Shown here piece by piece: positions 25,557-34,318 of a DNA stretch of 64,000 nucleotides. A program made the translations under genes and the position numbers. The stretch is from an uncultured Gemmatimonadales bacterium. Its GTDB lineage: Bacteria; Gemmatimonadota; Gemmatimonadetes; JACCXV01; JAHWKZ01. The stretch's first letter is position 1. Each line of letters begins with the position of its first letter. Where the stretch lies: contig CAMYLR010000003.1 in the NCBI GenBank assembly GCA_947259315.1, positions 62,001 through 126,000 of the forward strand, in the 5' to 3' direction. Below the pieces are notes generated by a model, which saw only the letters and a program-made list of their open reading frames with translations, did no database searches and was not told the origin of the DNA.

Positions 25557-26645
25557 ATGGCCCACCAGATGAAGATTAGCGCCCTCTGCATGGCCGCCGC
25601 CGCGATGGCGTGCGGCGGAGCAGCCAAAAAGCTACCGCCGCCGCCCGAGCCCGCGATCGCAACGACCGCTCCCGAGCCCGGGGAGGCGAACTACCTCGAT
25701 AATCTCCAGCAACTCACGTTCGAGGGCCAGAACGCCGAAGCGTACTTCAGCCCCGACGACAAGCACCTCATCTTCCAGTCCACACCAGACTCGCTCGGCT
25801 GCGACCAGATCTTCACCATGCGGACCGACGGGTCGGAGAAGCGAATGGTGTCCACCGGGGAGGGGGTCACGACGTGCAGCTACTTCGCCTACCCACAGGG
25901 AGACTGGATCCTATTCTCCTCGACCCATCTGGCTGAAACCGCCTGCCCGCCACGGCCTGACTTCAGCCAAGGATACGTTTGGGCCGTGCATCCGGGGTTT
26001 GACGTCTTCACTGCGCAACCGGATGGAACCCAACTCGAACGATTGACCGACGTCCCTGGTTACGACGCCGAGGCGACGTTCAGCCGCGATGGATCGAAGA
26101 TCGTCTTCACGTCGGTGCGTGATGGCGATTTGGAGATCTACACCATGAATGCCGATGGGAGCGACGTCCAGCGGTTGACTCACGAAGAGGGGTACGACGG
26201 CGGCCCGTTCTTCTCTTACGACGGCCAACGCATCGTCTACCGCGCACACCACCCTGTGGAAGAGGAAGAGCTCGCCGACTATCGCGCCTTGTTGGCCGAC
26301 AACCTGGTGCGGCCGAGCGTGATGGAGCTTTGGGTCATGAACGCCGACGGCTCGGACAAGCGGCAGATCACCGACAACGGGGCCGCCAACTTTGGACCCT
26401 ACTTCTTCCCCGATGGCGAGCGGATCATCTTCGCCAGCAACATGCACGACCCGCAGGGTCGGAACTTCGATCTCTATGTCATCAACGTTGACGGTACCGG
26501 TCTCGCTCGGATCACGACCCACCCCGACTTCGATGGTTTTCCGATGTTCAATTCGGACGGCTCGAAGCTCGTCTGGGCTTCCAATCGGGATAACGCCAAG
26601 CCGGGGGACACAAACGTCTTCGTAGCCGACTGGGTGGGCCCGTGA
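25557..26645 (+). CDS. PD40/TolB-like beta-propeller lipoprotein
   Basis: Lipoprotein of 362 residues. A lipobox AMAC with Cys near residue 19 is followed by a Pro-rich linker and a six-bladed PD40/WD40-like propeller, each blade marked by variants of FSxDGxxIxFxSxRDGxxxIYxMNADGS (for example ATFSRDGSKIVFTSVRDG and YTMNADGSDVQRLTH). Similar propellers bind peptides or polysaccharides at the outer membrane, as in TolB. Not TolB itself: it lacks the N-terminal TolB domain and there are no Pal genes nearby. The ATG at 25557 has GGGGAG eight bases upstream. Confidence 0.88.
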   Translation: MAHQMKISALCMAAAAMACGGAAKKLPPPPEPAIATTAPEPGEANYLDNLQQLTFEGQNAEAYFSPDDKHLIFQSTPDSLGCDQIFTMRTDGSEKRMVSTGEGVTTCSYFAYPQGDWILFSSTHLAETACPPRPDFSQGYVWAVHPGFDVFTAQPDGTQLERLTDVPGYDAEATFSRDGSKIVFTSVRDGDLEIYTMNADGSDVQRLTHEEGYDGGPFFSYDGQRIVYRAHHPVEEEELADYRALLADNLVRPSVMELWVMNADGSDKRQITDNGAANFGPYFFPDGERIIFASNMHDPQGRNFDLYVINVDGTGLARITTHPDFDGFPMFNSDGSKLVWASNRDNAKPGDTNVFVADWVGP

Positions 26646-26669
26646 GGGCGTAATGTTTCGTTACGCTCT
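26645..26669 (+). terminator. Stem-loop directly after the PD40 gene, possible terminator
   Basis: AGGGCGTAA pairs with TTACGCTCT (nine pairs, one G-U) around a seven-base loop, starting in the stop codon. No T-tract follows, so intrinsic termination is uncertain. Two further small inverted repeats lie downstream (26721-26734 and 26744-26765). Confidence 0.4.
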
Positions 26670-26867
26670 AGCTGCAACAAAGCATCTCAAAACGATAGGA
26701 AAAAAGATTCCTCTCGGGAGGGAAAACGCTTTCCGTTGATCGGCCTAACTCTCTGTCCTGTTAGGGTTTAGCTCGGACTGGGAGGGGGAGACTCCAAGCT
26801 GGCGTGAGTGTTGCCCTTGCATTGGGTGACCCCCGAGGAACCGATCCCCCAGAGGAGCCGATTCGAA
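26646..26867 (+). other. 222-base intergenic region with several inverted repeats
   Basis: The longest gene-free stretch in the window. It is AT-richer than its surroundings in its first half and holds stem-loops at 26645-26669, 26721-26734 (GGAAA/TTTCC) and 26744-26765 (CCTAAC/GTTAGG). I recognise no riboswitch or small RNA family and no clear promoter for the next gene. Confidence 0.5.
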
Positions 26868-27413
26868 GTGAGGAAGCACGGGCAATTCCTAGGCGGAATC
26901 GTCACGGCCCTCGCCGTATTGTCGCTGACTGCCTGTGGCGATGAGACGGGCCCGACCAATCCGACGGAGACGTTCCCCAAGTTCGTCACCGTTAACGGCG
27001 TCAAGCTGCTGACCTTCAAGGACGGCATGGAGCTGCGAGTCGCCAACGATCTAGAAGCCAAGTGGATCGAGGCGGAGGTCGGCGGGACGCTGTCAACCGA
27101 CGATGCGTCGCTGACGATTCTGCCCAATTCGATCCCCGAAGATCTCTGGATCAGCATGGCCCAGGCAACCGACGGGACGGTCTCGTTCCTGTATGGCCCC
27201 GATGGGCTGCAGTTCAGCCAACCCGCGATCTTGGAGATCAACGCCGCCAGCGCTGAGCTCACCGGCGTCGATCTCTCCAAGCTGAGAATCGCGGTGGCTC
27301 GGGACGACGTCGATGATTGGGCGATCGTCGACGAAGCGGTCTACGACTCGGCGCAGGGCGTCGTTCGCGCCGAGGTGAGCCACTTCTCGCGTTATGCTCT
27401 CTGTATGGAGTAG
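26868..27413 (+). CDS. Lipoprotein with ZU5-like domain
   Basis: Probable lipoprotein of 181 residues. The lipobox LTAC gives Cys about residue 23, then a Thr/Pro-rich linker. The body resembles ZU5-type domains seen in secreted bacterial proteins: EVGGTLSTDDASLTILPNSI, a central LYGPDGLQFSQPAILEI, and the closing VSHFSRYALC. Binding or structural roles are usual. I chose the GTG at 26868, with GAGGAG ten bases upstream, because it gives the signal peptide directly; a longer frame from 26808 adds unnatural residues. Confidence 0.75.
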   Translation: MRKHGQFLGGIVTALAVLSLTACGDETGPTNPTETFPKFVTVNGVKLLTFKDGMELRVANDLEAKWIEAEVGGTLSTDDASLTILPNSIPEDLWISMAQATDGTVSFLYGPDGLQFSQPAILEINAASAELTGVDLSKLRIAVARDDVDDWAIVDEAVYDSAQGVVRAEVSHFSRYALCME

Positions 27414-27456
27414 TAGACCCTACAAGCGATGTTGCAGTTCGTTGTCAGTCATGGGT

Positions 27457-27485
27457 TTGCAAGGATAATTAGCTTACACTAAATT
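27457..27485 (+). promoter_or_regulatory. Putative promoter of the MetA-type barrel gene
   Basis: TTGCAA (27457-27462), 17-base spacer, TAAATT (27480-27485), then seven bases to the ATG at 27493. There is no Shine-Dalgarno, so this is a leaderless-type arrangement. Confidence 0.5.
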
Positions 27486-27492
27486 AAGCCCT

Positions 27493-28248
27493 ATGTGGGC
27501 TTCTCTTGGATCGTTGGCGCTTGTCGTGCTCAGCGCCGGAACGCTCTCCGCACAGGCGACATCGCCACCTTTGGTCACCGATCGACCCGACTTCACCGAG
27601 AGCGCCTCGGCGGTGGCGCCGGGCGATGTACAGCTCGAAGCTGGCTACACCTTTACGCACAGCGATGACGTGGATGAGCACACGCTGGGTGAACTGCTGT
27701 TCCGGATCGGATTGTGGGATCGGATTGAAGGCCGAATCGGGGTCAACTCAATCGCTTGGGTCGACGACGGTGACGAAGCGGGAATCGAGGACCCGTCGTT
27801 GGGTCTGAAAGCGGTGCTGGTTACGGCACAGGGGGGGCGGCCGGCGATCGCGATCCTCGCCGGCACCACGGTGCCGATTGGCGATGATGACATCGGTGAG
27901 GATGATTGGCAGCCGGGGATCACCGGCGCGTTCGCCTGGGACCTGTCGGACCAGTTGGGGCTTGGCGCAAACGTCGGCTATACGTACGCCAGCGAGGACG
28001 GCGAGCGGTTCGATCAGGGGTCGGCGAGCGTGGCTCTCGGCGTTGGCATTACCGAGCGAACCGGAGCTTACGTCGAAACGTTCACCATCTTCCCGGCGGG
28101 CGACGACACCGACGACGACGTTACGCTAAACGGTGGTATCACGTACCTCGTCAACAACTCTTTCCAACTCGACGCGCGTGTTGGCGCGGGACTCACCGAC
28201 GATGCGCCCGACGTGTTTGTCGGCTTTGGTGTCGCTCGACGCTGGTAG
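27493..28248 (+). CDS. Outer-membrane beta-barrel, MetA-pathway of phenol degradation family
   Basis: Exported 251-residue protein with signal peptide (about 1-20) and PLVTDRPDFTESASAV, the family hallmark after the signal peptide. The rest is a short amphipathic beta-barrel with many Asp/Glu turns and a C-terminal aromatic strand (GFGVARRW). Members are annotated as putative transporters; the ligand is unknown and no aromatic-degradation genes are adjacent. The gene stands alone, convergent with the ABC operon to its right. Confidence 0.82.
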   Translation: MWASLGSLALVVLSAGTLSAQATSPPLVTDRPDFTESASAVAPGDVQLEAGYTFTHSDDVDEHTLGELLFRIGLWDRIEGRIGVNSIAWVDDGDEAGIEDPSLGLKAVLVTAQGGRPAIAILAGTTVPIGDDDIGEDDWQPGITGAFAWDLSDQLGLGANVGYTYASEDGERFDQGSASVALGVGITERTGAYVETFTIFPAGDDTDDDVTLNGGITYLVNNSFQLDARVGAGLTDDAPDVFVGFGVARRW

Positions 28249-28260
28249 CACAGGTTACTG

Positions 28261-29409
28261 CTACTGGAAGCGGAACGTCCGTACGGCAGCTGATGCCAGA
28301 ACGAGCGTCCCGACGATCAATGCGAGCAGGTGTGGGACGGCGCTCGACGCGCCAGCCCCGAAGCTGACGAGCTTGTGAAGCGCGTCCATCGTCCATCCCG
28401 TCGGTAACGTCAGCGCAAAGCTCTGCATCCATTGCGGTGTGACCTCGATCGGCCACCAACAACCGCCGAGAGCGGCCAAAATATTGGATGCCAACACCCC
28501 GATCGCGATCGATTGACCTTCGGTGCGCGCCAGATTGCCGAGCACGATCCCCAGGACCGCCGCCAGCGCGCCCCAAGCCAGGAGAATCACGAACAGCATC
28601 GGGAGGTCCGGCCCCCACCGTATCTTGAACAAGAGCGTGCCGACCACCATCGCGAAGCTGATCTGGACCAGGCCGAGGAAGAGCCTGCCACCCCATTTCC
28701 CGAGCACGACCCCCCGGCGTGGCAGCGGCGACGACGCGAGCCGCCGCAGCAGTCCCTGGTTCCGTTCGATGACCAGCAGCACCGATCCGCTGGTCAACAT
28801 GACCAGCAACGTGAACATGACCATCGTCCCCGGGACCGATTGCTCGAATCCGGTGGGAAATTCCGCTCGACTCCCGGCTTGGGATACGGTTAGTTGCAAC
28901 GGTCGCGGCGCGACGGCAAGGCGCTCGATCGTACTCTGATCGAAAGCGCCCTCTGCGTCAGCCGAAACGATCACGTCGGCCAACACACCGTAGACCGCAC
29001 GCGCGACCCGGATCTGGTCGTACTGTGAGTCGACTCCGACATCGCTCTCGGTGGCGAACTCGACCTTTACCGGTTTCTGGGCCGCGATCGAATCGGTAAA
29101 GCCGGCCGGCAGAATCAGTTGACGGCGTCCCGTCGGTAACGTGTCGAGATCGCTGCGCAAGGTGACCTCGAACCCTTGCTCTTCGATGCGGCGCACGACG
29201 TGGTCGGCGAGAAACCCGGCGTTACGAGCGGTCTGGATCGTAATGTTCGGCGCCACGTCTCCGCCCCCGCCGAAACCGCTGGTGACGGACCCGATAAAGA
29301 AGAAGAACGCCGGCGGCATCAGGAACGTCCACAGCAGCGTCTCGCGCTGACGGAGCAAGTACGCGACGTCGGTGCGGGCGATGAACCAGGCCGCGCGCAG
29401 CGTCGTCAA
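28261..29409 (-). CDS. ABC-2 type transporter permease, second subunit
   Basis: Membrane protein of 382 residues with one N-terminal helix, a large periplasmic loop (about 45-175), and a cluster of five to six helices at the end, the DrrB/YhgE-like ABC-2 arrangement. Hallmarks are LLVIERNQGLLRRLASSPLP and the conserved LPTGWTMDAL near the end. The TTG start at 29409 makes a TTGA overlap with the upstream permease stop and gives the natural N-terminus (LTTLRAAWFIARTD); longer frames overlap the other permease. Together with that gene and the ATPase it makes a heterodimeric exporter. Confidence 0.82.
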   Translation of the reverse strand: MTTLRAAWFIARTDVAYLLRQRETLLWTFLMPPAFFFFIGSVTSGFGGGGDVAPNITIQTARNAGFLADHVVRRIEEQGFEVTLRSDLDTLPTGRRQLILPAGFTDSIAAQKPVKVEFATESDVGVDSQYDQIRVARAVYGVLADVIVSADAEGAFDQSTIERLAVAPRPLQLTVSQAGSRAEFPTGFEQSVPGTMVMFTLLVMLTSGSVLLVIERNQGLLRRLASSPLPRRGVVLGKWGGRLFLGLVQISFAMVVGTLLFKIRWGPDLPMLFVILLAWGALAAVLGIVLGNLARTEGQSIAIGVLASNILAALGGCWWPIEVTPQWMQSFALTLPTGWTMDALHKLVSFGAGASSAVPHLLALIVGTLVLASAAVRTFRFQ

Positions 29410-30641
29410 CTGTGGGCGAAGCGACCGCGGATGCGTCGCATGGCGAGCCAAGTGAGAGCCACAATGATCAGCGTGACGAAACCGATCGCGCGGACGAGGT
29501 CGAGCGCCGCCAAGTCGCCGGCGAAAACCCGGTTGAGCTTTGCCAGTGCCCATCCGTTGGGGGTGTACCGGCCAACGCTCGCCAACCAGTCGGGCATCAC
29601 CTCGAACGGGAAGAAGCTCCCACCGAGCATCGCCAGTGGGAAGATCGCCGCCCCCGTCAAGATGTTCCCGGCGCGCTCGCTGGAGGCAAACAGTTGTACC
29701 AGCACCATCATCGCCAGCAACATCATGCCGGCGATTGTGGCCCAGACGAGGGCGATCGGCAGGCCTTGGAGATCGATCCCGAAGACCCATCTGCCCACCA
29801 CCAAACCGAGTCCGATCACGATCAGCATGAGCATCGCGCCGGCGAGCAGCTTGCCGGCCAAGAACATCGCCACACGTTGGGGTGTGACGATGACGCGGCG
29901 GAGGGTGCCATGCGACCGCTCGCGCCAAATATCCTCGCTCAAACCCTGAGCCATGAACAACAGCGCCATGAAAAGCATGCTCGGGAAGAACAAGCGGGCG
30001 AAGTCAAGACCATCTTCGTCTTCCCCCGTCGTTTTCGTTTCCAGCTCGATCACCGGTGGGAACAAGTAGGGCTGAGCGCGATCGACGATCTGATTGAAGG
30101 CTACGCTGATCGAGGCCACAGTGGAGTCGGGCACGATATTCGCGCCGACGGGTTGCACCGCGGCGATGATGTCTAGGGGCTCATCGAACAGCCGCTGCAC
30201 GTAGAACGTGCTCTCGACGACCAACGACAAGCTCTCCTCGATGATGCCTGGGACGATGCGTTGGGCGGGATTGCGAACAAGGGAGATCTCGAACGGTTCG
30301 GAGTTCAGGACAGCGGTACCGAATCCATCGGGGATGATGAGCAGCCCGGACGCCTCGCCGCTATCGATCCGATCGCGTCCTGTTTCCAGGTCGACCGCCT
30401 CGACCTCGATGATCTCGGCCAACGGACCCTGTTGGTAAACGCCGGAAAGGAGCCCGCTGAGCACCGTGTTATCCTGATCGACGACAAGCAGTCGGCCGCT
30501 CGGTCCGGCGTCATCACCGCCAAACGCCAGGAAGATCAACCCTCCGATCGCGAGCGGGATACCGGCCCACAGGAGCAGCGCGAGCGGGTCCCGTCGTCGG
30601 CGGACCAGGTCTTTTGCCGCGGTCGCGAGGAGAAACCGCAC
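29406..30641 (-). CDS. ABC-2 type transporter permease, first subunit
   Basis: Membrane protein of 411 residues with the same topology as its partner: an N-terminal helix (LALLLWAGIPLAIGGLIFLAF), a periplasmic domain (about 50-215), then six helices. The coupling region reads DIWRERSHGTLRRVIVTP and the late NGWALAKLNRVF matches the partner's NxW motif. The gene begins three bases after the ATPase stop, so all three genes form one operon. Export of a drug, lipid or polysaccharide is possible; nothing here decides. Confidence 0.82.
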   Translation of the reverse strand: MRFLLATAAKDLVRRRRDPLALLLWAGIPLAIGGLIFLAFGGDDAGPSGRLLVVDQDNTVLSGLLSGVYQQGPLAEIIEVEAVDLETGRDRIDSGEASGLLIIPDGFGTAVLNSEPFEISLVRNPAQRIVPGIIEESLSLVVESTFYVQRLFDEPLDIIAAVQPVGANIVPDSTVASISVAFNQIVDRAQPYLFPPVIELETKTTGEDEDGLDFARLFFPSMLFMALLFMAQGLSEDIWRERSHGTLRRVIVTPQRVAMFLAGKLLAGAMLMLIVIGLGLVVGRWVFGIDLQGLPIALVWATIAGMMLLAMMVLVQLFASSERAGNILTGAAIFPLAMLGGSFFPFEVMPDWLASVGRYTPNGWALAKLNRVFAGDLAALDLVRAIGFVTLIIVALTWLAMRRIRGRFAHS

Positions 30642-30644
30642 CCG

Positions 30645-31574
30645 CTACTCGCGCAGCTCTTTTCCGGTGAGCTTAATGAACAGGCTCTCCAAGCTGGGCT
30701 GACTGACCGTGATGTCGCGGACTTCGGAGCCCGCCCCGGTAAGCGCCGCCAGCAGTGTCGGCAGCTTGCTGGAGGCTTTGCGGACCGAGAGTGTGGCCTG
30801 GGCGTCATCGACGGTGACGATCTCGACGTCCGCGTCGTGGCCGAACGCACGGTGCAGCTCGCTCTCGTCAAACGATCCGGACACCCTGACCAGGTCGCGC
30901 TCGCCCATCTGTGCCTGAAGCTCCGCGAGGGAACCCTGAGCGATGACGTGGCCGTGGTCGATAATCGCCAGTCGGTCACAGATCGACTGCGCTTCCTCCA
31001 TGTAGTGCGTGGTGTAGAGCACGCAGACGCCCTGGTTGGCTTGCTCGCGAACGAGGTCGAGCAAACGCACGCGGCTTTGAGGATCGACGCCGACGGTCGG
31101 CTCGTCGAGCAACAGAACCTGGGGTTCGTGGATGATGCCACAGGCGAAGTTGAGCCGCCGCTTCATTCCGCCGCTGAACTGGTCCACACGGTCCCCCGCA
31201 CGGTCCAACAACCCGGTAATCTCGAGCACGTCGGTGATGCGAGCTCGGAGCTTGGCTCCCCTGAGGCCGTATGCCTGGCCCCAGAAACGCACGTTCTCGC
31301 CGGCCGACAGATCCCCGTACAACGCGATTTCCTGGGGCACGACACCGAGCGACGCCTTGGCCTGCGCGCTCTCTCGAACGACGTCGTGACCGCGAACGCG
31401 GACGGTGCCGGCGGTTGGCTCGAGCAAACCAGAGATGCACCCTATGGTGGTTGTCTTGCCTGCGCCGTTCGGACCCAAGAGCCCAAAGATCGCCCCCGTT
31501 TCGGCGGTGAACGAGATGTCGTCCACGGCCACGAGATCGCCGTATTCCTTTCGCAGTTGAGCGACTTCGATCAT
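30645..31574 (-). CDS. ABC transporter ATP-binding protein of the second ABC-2 exporter
   Basis: ATPase of 309 residues with Walker A GPNGAGKTTT, Q-loop VVPQEIALYGD, signature FSGGMKRRLN, Walker B VLLLDEPTVGVDP and H-loop TTHYMEEA. The extra C-terminal domain (about 225-309) is typical of DrrA/NodI-type exporters. GGGGAG lies just upstream of the ATG. It is the first gene of a three-gene operon and is divergent from the sugar dehydrogenase gene. Confidence 0.92.
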   Translation of the reverse strand: MIEVAQLRKEYGDLVAVDDISFTAETGAIFGLLGPNGAGKTTTIGCISGLLEPTAGTVRVRGHDVVRESAQAKASLGVVPQEIALYGDLSAGENVRFWGQAYGLRGAKLRARITDVLEITGLLDRAGDRVDQFSGGMKRRLNFACGIIHEPQVLLLDEPTVGVDPQSRVRLLDLVREQANQGVCVLYTTHYMEEAQSICDRLAIIDHGHVIAQGSLAELQAQMGERDLVRVSGSFDESELHRAFGHDADVEIVTVDDAQATLSVRKASSKLPTLLAALTGAGSEVRDITVSQPSLESLFIKLTGKELRE

Positions 31575-31655
31575 AGCTCCCCACGCGTGCGTCCCAAGTA
31601 CCGGATGACCGCAGTCAGACTAGAAACAGCGTATGCTCAGGGCAAACCGCGGCGC

Positions 31656-31661
31656 TAGCTT
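31656..31661 (+). promoter_or_regulatory. Putative -10 (TAGCTT) of the sugar dehydrogenase gene
   Basis: TAGCTT followed by seven bases and the ATG at 31669, without a Shine-Dalgarno. The same hexamer sits 8-9 bases before three other genes (15187, 16820 and 43666). The -35 is weak. Confidence 0.35.
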
Positions 31662-31668
31662 GACCTAC

Positions 31669-32856
31669 ATGTTTGTGGCTCGAAATCTGGGGATTTGTCT
31701 CGTGTTGCTGGGCGGCTGGTGTCTTGTCGCTTGTGACAGTGAGGCCAGCCAAGCGGCCCCCAACGGTCCAAACGGTCCCGACCCCAACGGCGGAGGCCCG
31801 ACGCTCGAACGGATCGTGAGCGGGGTCGGGTTTCCGGTCCAAGTTGTCGCCCCGACGGGTGACCCGCGGCTCTTTATCGTCGACAAGCGGGGCACGATAC
31901 GGGTTTTCGAGGACGGTGCGCTGGTCGCGGAACCGTTTCTGGATGTTCGTGGTCTCGTTTCGGATGGCAATGAGCAGGGGTTGTTGTCAGTCGCCTTTCA
32001 CCCCGCCTACAACGCAAACGGCAGGTTCTTCGTCTACTACACGGATCGCGGCAACGACACGCAAGTAGTCGAGTATCGCGTTTCAGCCGACCCCAACCGA
32101 GCTGAGCCGGACCCCGTCGCAACGATCCTGTCGGTGGATCAACCAGCTCGAAACCACAACGGCGGGCTGATCGCTTTTGGTCCTGACGGGATGCTCTACA
32201 TCGCGTTGGGTGACGGGGGTGGTGGTGGCGATCCGCTAGAAGCCGGCCAATCCCTCGCGACGCTGCTCGGTTCGCTGCTACGGATCGACGTCGACGGCGG
32301 GAACCCATTCGCTATTCCCTCCGACAACCCGTTTGTGGGTCAGGCCGGTGCACGAGGTGAGATCTGGGCCTATGGGCTCCGCAACCCATGGCGTTACAGC
32401 TTCGATCGTCAGACTGGAGAGCTGTACATCGCCGATGTCGGCCAGAACGATCGCGAGGAGGTAAACGCGGCGCCGGGTGACGCCGCGGGGCTTAACTATG
32501 GTTGGAATACGATGGAAGGTTCGGAGTGCTTCGATCCGCCTCAGGGGTGCGATCAATCGGGGTTGACGCTGCCGGTGCTGGACTACGATCACGATGATGG
32601 ATGCTCGGTGACGGGCGGTTTTGTCTATCGCGGGGTAGCCTTACCGGAGTTGACGGGCGTATACCTGTACTCCGATTTCTGCAGTGGCTTTGTGCGCAGC
32701 TTTCGGTTGATTGGCGGCACCGCTACCGAACAGCGGGAGTGGCCCCAGCTCGAGCCGTCCGAGCGAAGCGTGACCGCGTTTGGCGAGGACGCTGATGGAG
32801 AACTTTATATCATGACAAACACCGGCAACGTGTACAAGATCGTCCCCGGCGAGTGA
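31669..32856 (+). CDS. PQQ-dependent sugar dehydrogenase (GSDH/YliI type) lipoprotein
   Basis: Lipoprotein of 395 residues that probably oxidises aldoses in the periplasm with PQQ. A lipobox LVAC (Cys about residue 21) is followed by a six-bladed propeller with the family motifs: GFPVQVVAPTGDPRLFI, NEQGLLSVAFHP (catalytic His region), NHNGGLIAFGPDGMLYIALG, and YGLRNPWRYSFD. I chose the ATG at 31669, where the signal peptide begins and a TAGCTT lies seven bases upstream; an ATG at 31633 is less natural. No PQQ biosynthesis gene is in the window. The FMN reductase gene overlaps its stop. Confidence 0.9.
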   Translation: MFVARNLGICLVLLGGWCLVACDSEASQAAPNGPNGPDPNGGGPTLERIVSGVGFPVQVVAPTGDPRLFIVDKRGTIRVFEDGALVAEPFLDVRGLVSDGNEQGLLSVAFHPAYNANGRFFVYYTDRGNDTQVVEYRVSADPNRAEPDPVATILSVDQPARNHNGGLIAFGPDGMLYIALGDGGGGGDPLEAGQSLATLLGSLLRIDVDGGNPFAIPSDNPFVGQAGARGEIWAYGLRNPWRYSFDRQTGELYIADVGQNDREEVNAAPGDAAGLNYGWNTMEGSECFDPPQGCDQSGLTLPVLDYDHDDGCSVTGGFVYRGVALPELTGVYLYSDFCSGFVRSFRLIGGTATEQREWPQLEPSERSVTAFGEDADGELYIMTNTGNVYKIVPGE

Positions 32857-33422
32857 TGGTCGCGACCAACTCCAACCTGAAGGTGCTCGGGATCGCTGGC
32901 AGTTTGCGTCAGGGTTCCTTCAATCGGGCGCTCATCGGGGCCGCCGTCGAGTTGGCGCCGGACGGGATGACGATCGAAACATTCGATTTGAACGCCTTGC
33001 CCCTCTTTAATGCCGATGTCGAGGAACAGGGTGATCCGCTTTCGGTGGTGGAGTTCAAACAGGCGATCCGGGACGCTGACGCGCTTCTGTTTGCGACGCC
33101 GGAATACAACTACGGCCTACCAGGAGTATTGAAGAACGCCCTCGATTGGGCTTCGCGGCCGCCCGAGTCGCCACTGAGCGGCAAGCCGGCAGCGATCATG
33201 GGCGCGAGTCCCGGGCGCACCGGGACAGCCCGAAGCCAACTTCAGCTGCGGCAGACCCTCCAATCGACGCGATCCCCAACGATGCCAGGTCCGGAAGTGT
33301 TGGTCGCGGGGGCACATGAGCTCGTCAACGAGGAAGGCGTTCTGGTCGATGACAAGACCCGCCAGTACGTCAGCAAGCTGCTCGACGCGCTGGCGCAATG
33401 GGTACTCCGTTTTGAGACGTAA
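32853..33422 (+). CDS. NAD(P)H-dependent FMN reductase
   Basis: Flavodoxin-fold reductase of 189 residues, cytosolic, using FMN and NAD(P)H to reduce quinones, chromate or azo compounds. The FMN phosphate loop is GIAGSLRQGSFNRAL (about 12-26) and the isoalloxazine loop is PEYNYGLPGVLKNALDW. The C-terminal half has GRTGTARSQLQLRQ. The start is GTG at 32853, overlapping the upstream stop, or ATG at 32856 directly after it. A CDGSH protein gene follows by about 18 bases, so the pair may share a redox role. Confidence 0.9.
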   Translation: MMVATNSNLKVLGIAGSLRQGSFNRALIGAAVELAPDGMTIETFDLNALPLFNADVEEQGDPLSVVEFKQAIRDADALLFATPEYNYGLPGVLKNALDWASRPPESPLSGKPAAIMGASPGRTGTARSQLQLRQTLQSTRSPTMPGPEVLVAGAHELVNEEGVLVDDKTRQYVSKLLDALAQWVLRFET

Positions 33423-33440
33423 CTCGCACGGGAGGTGGGC

Positions 33441-33647
33441 ATGGCCGAGATCACTCCGACTGAGAATGGGCCCTATTGGGTCCGCGGGGAGTTTAAGATC
33501 ACGCTGAGCGACGGCACGGAGAAGGTCACCGAAGACGAGGTTTGGCTGTGTCGCTGCGGGCATTCCGAGACAAAGCCTTTCTGCGATGGCTCGCACAACG
33601 CCGAGGGGTTTGTATCCGACAATCTGGATATGCGGGAAAGGGAGTAA
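33441..33647 (+). CDS. CDGSH-type iron-sulfur domain protein
   Basis: Small protein of 68 residues consisting of a single CDGSH domain that binds a labile 2Fe-2S cluster: WLCRCGHSETKPFCDGSH supplies three Cys and one His ligand. Domains of this sort carry electrons or clusters. The ATG at 33441 has GGAGG five bases upstream; a GTG at 33435 overlaps that site and is less likely. It follows the FMN reductase gene and may act with it. Confidence 0.9.
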   Translation: MAEITPTENGPYWVRGEFKITLSDGTEKVTEDEVWLCRCGHSETKPFCDGSHNAEGFVSDNLDMRERE

Positions 33648-33663
33648 GGAGCGGCTTAGCTCT

Positions 33664-34284
33664 TCAGCCGGTCGAAGGAAAGTAACGCAACAGCCGCGGG
33701 ACCTTGCGCGAGAAGTCGTGAAAGTCACGCAGCATGCGCAGGTCGCGACGTTTCGAGTTCCTGAGCCCCGATTTGAGCAACAGCGTCACCCACGGCGTGC
33801 GGATCCGCTCGTGCCAGGGGACGAGGTTGAAATCGAACAGTTTTGGGATCGGTTGCCCGTCCTCTTCGACGACCATGACGTTCATCGCGTGCAGGTCGAT
33901 GTCGAACAGTCCCGCGGCGTGAGCACGCTCCACGATCTTCTCGATATGACCGAACAGCCCAGTCGGTAGCGCCCCCTTCCGTTCCTGGTAATAGAAATAG
34001 TAGAGCTCGCCGTCCAGCGGCTCTTGAATCAGCGCCGAAACACCTGGTGTGTGAAAGAAACCGATCGGTCGCGCCACATAGCGCGACAACCCCGGGGCTT
34101 CGAAGAACGCTCGATTGCGTCGATACTCGAACTCGGCCAGCGGCTCGGGATGCTTCCGGCGATGCTTTTCCATCCCGTACGGCTTGTACACCTTGATCGC
34201 GACCCTCTCACCACGCCGCTCTCCCTCATAGACGATGCTCCGGCCGCCCTCGCCGAGCGTGCCCACGATTTGGAACTCGCCCAA
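33664..34284 (-). CDS. Atypical serine/threonine or LPS kinase-like protein
   Basis: Kinase-fold protein of 206 residues. It has a glycine loop (GEGGRS, 11-16), the ATP lysine in VAIKVYKP (Lys 31), a catalytic loop FDIDLHAMNVMV (Asp 130, Asn 135), and LFDFNL where DFG is expected (Asp 151). It lacks the C-lobe helices of a full Ser/Thr kinase, so it resembles RIO/WaaP-like small kinases. Being last in an operon with an MsbA-like exporter suggests a lipid or LPS substrate. The TTG start at 34284 is uncertain: natural-looking sequence continues upstream without a usual start codon. Confidence 0.72.
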   Translation of the reverse strand: MGEFQIVGTLGEGGRSIVYEGERRGERVAIKVYKPYGMEKHRRKHPEPLAEFEYRRNRAFFEAPGLSRYVARPIGFFHTPGVSALIQEPLDGELYYFYYQERKGALPTGLFGHIEKIVERAHAAGLFDIDLHAMNVMVVEEDGQPIPKLFDFNLVPWHERIRTPWVTLLLKSGLRNSKRRDLRMLRDFHDFSRKVPRLLRYFPSTG

Positions 34285-34318
34285 CGCGGTGAGATCGAAC
34301 GCGCCGCCGGGGTCGGCG

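Noticed and set aside
28261-29928. Longer version of the second ABC-2 permease reaching 29928
   Set aside because: The extra 173 residues overlap the first permease in another frame and are Arg/His/Gly-rich nonsense. The TTG at 29409 gives a natural start with a TTGA overlap.
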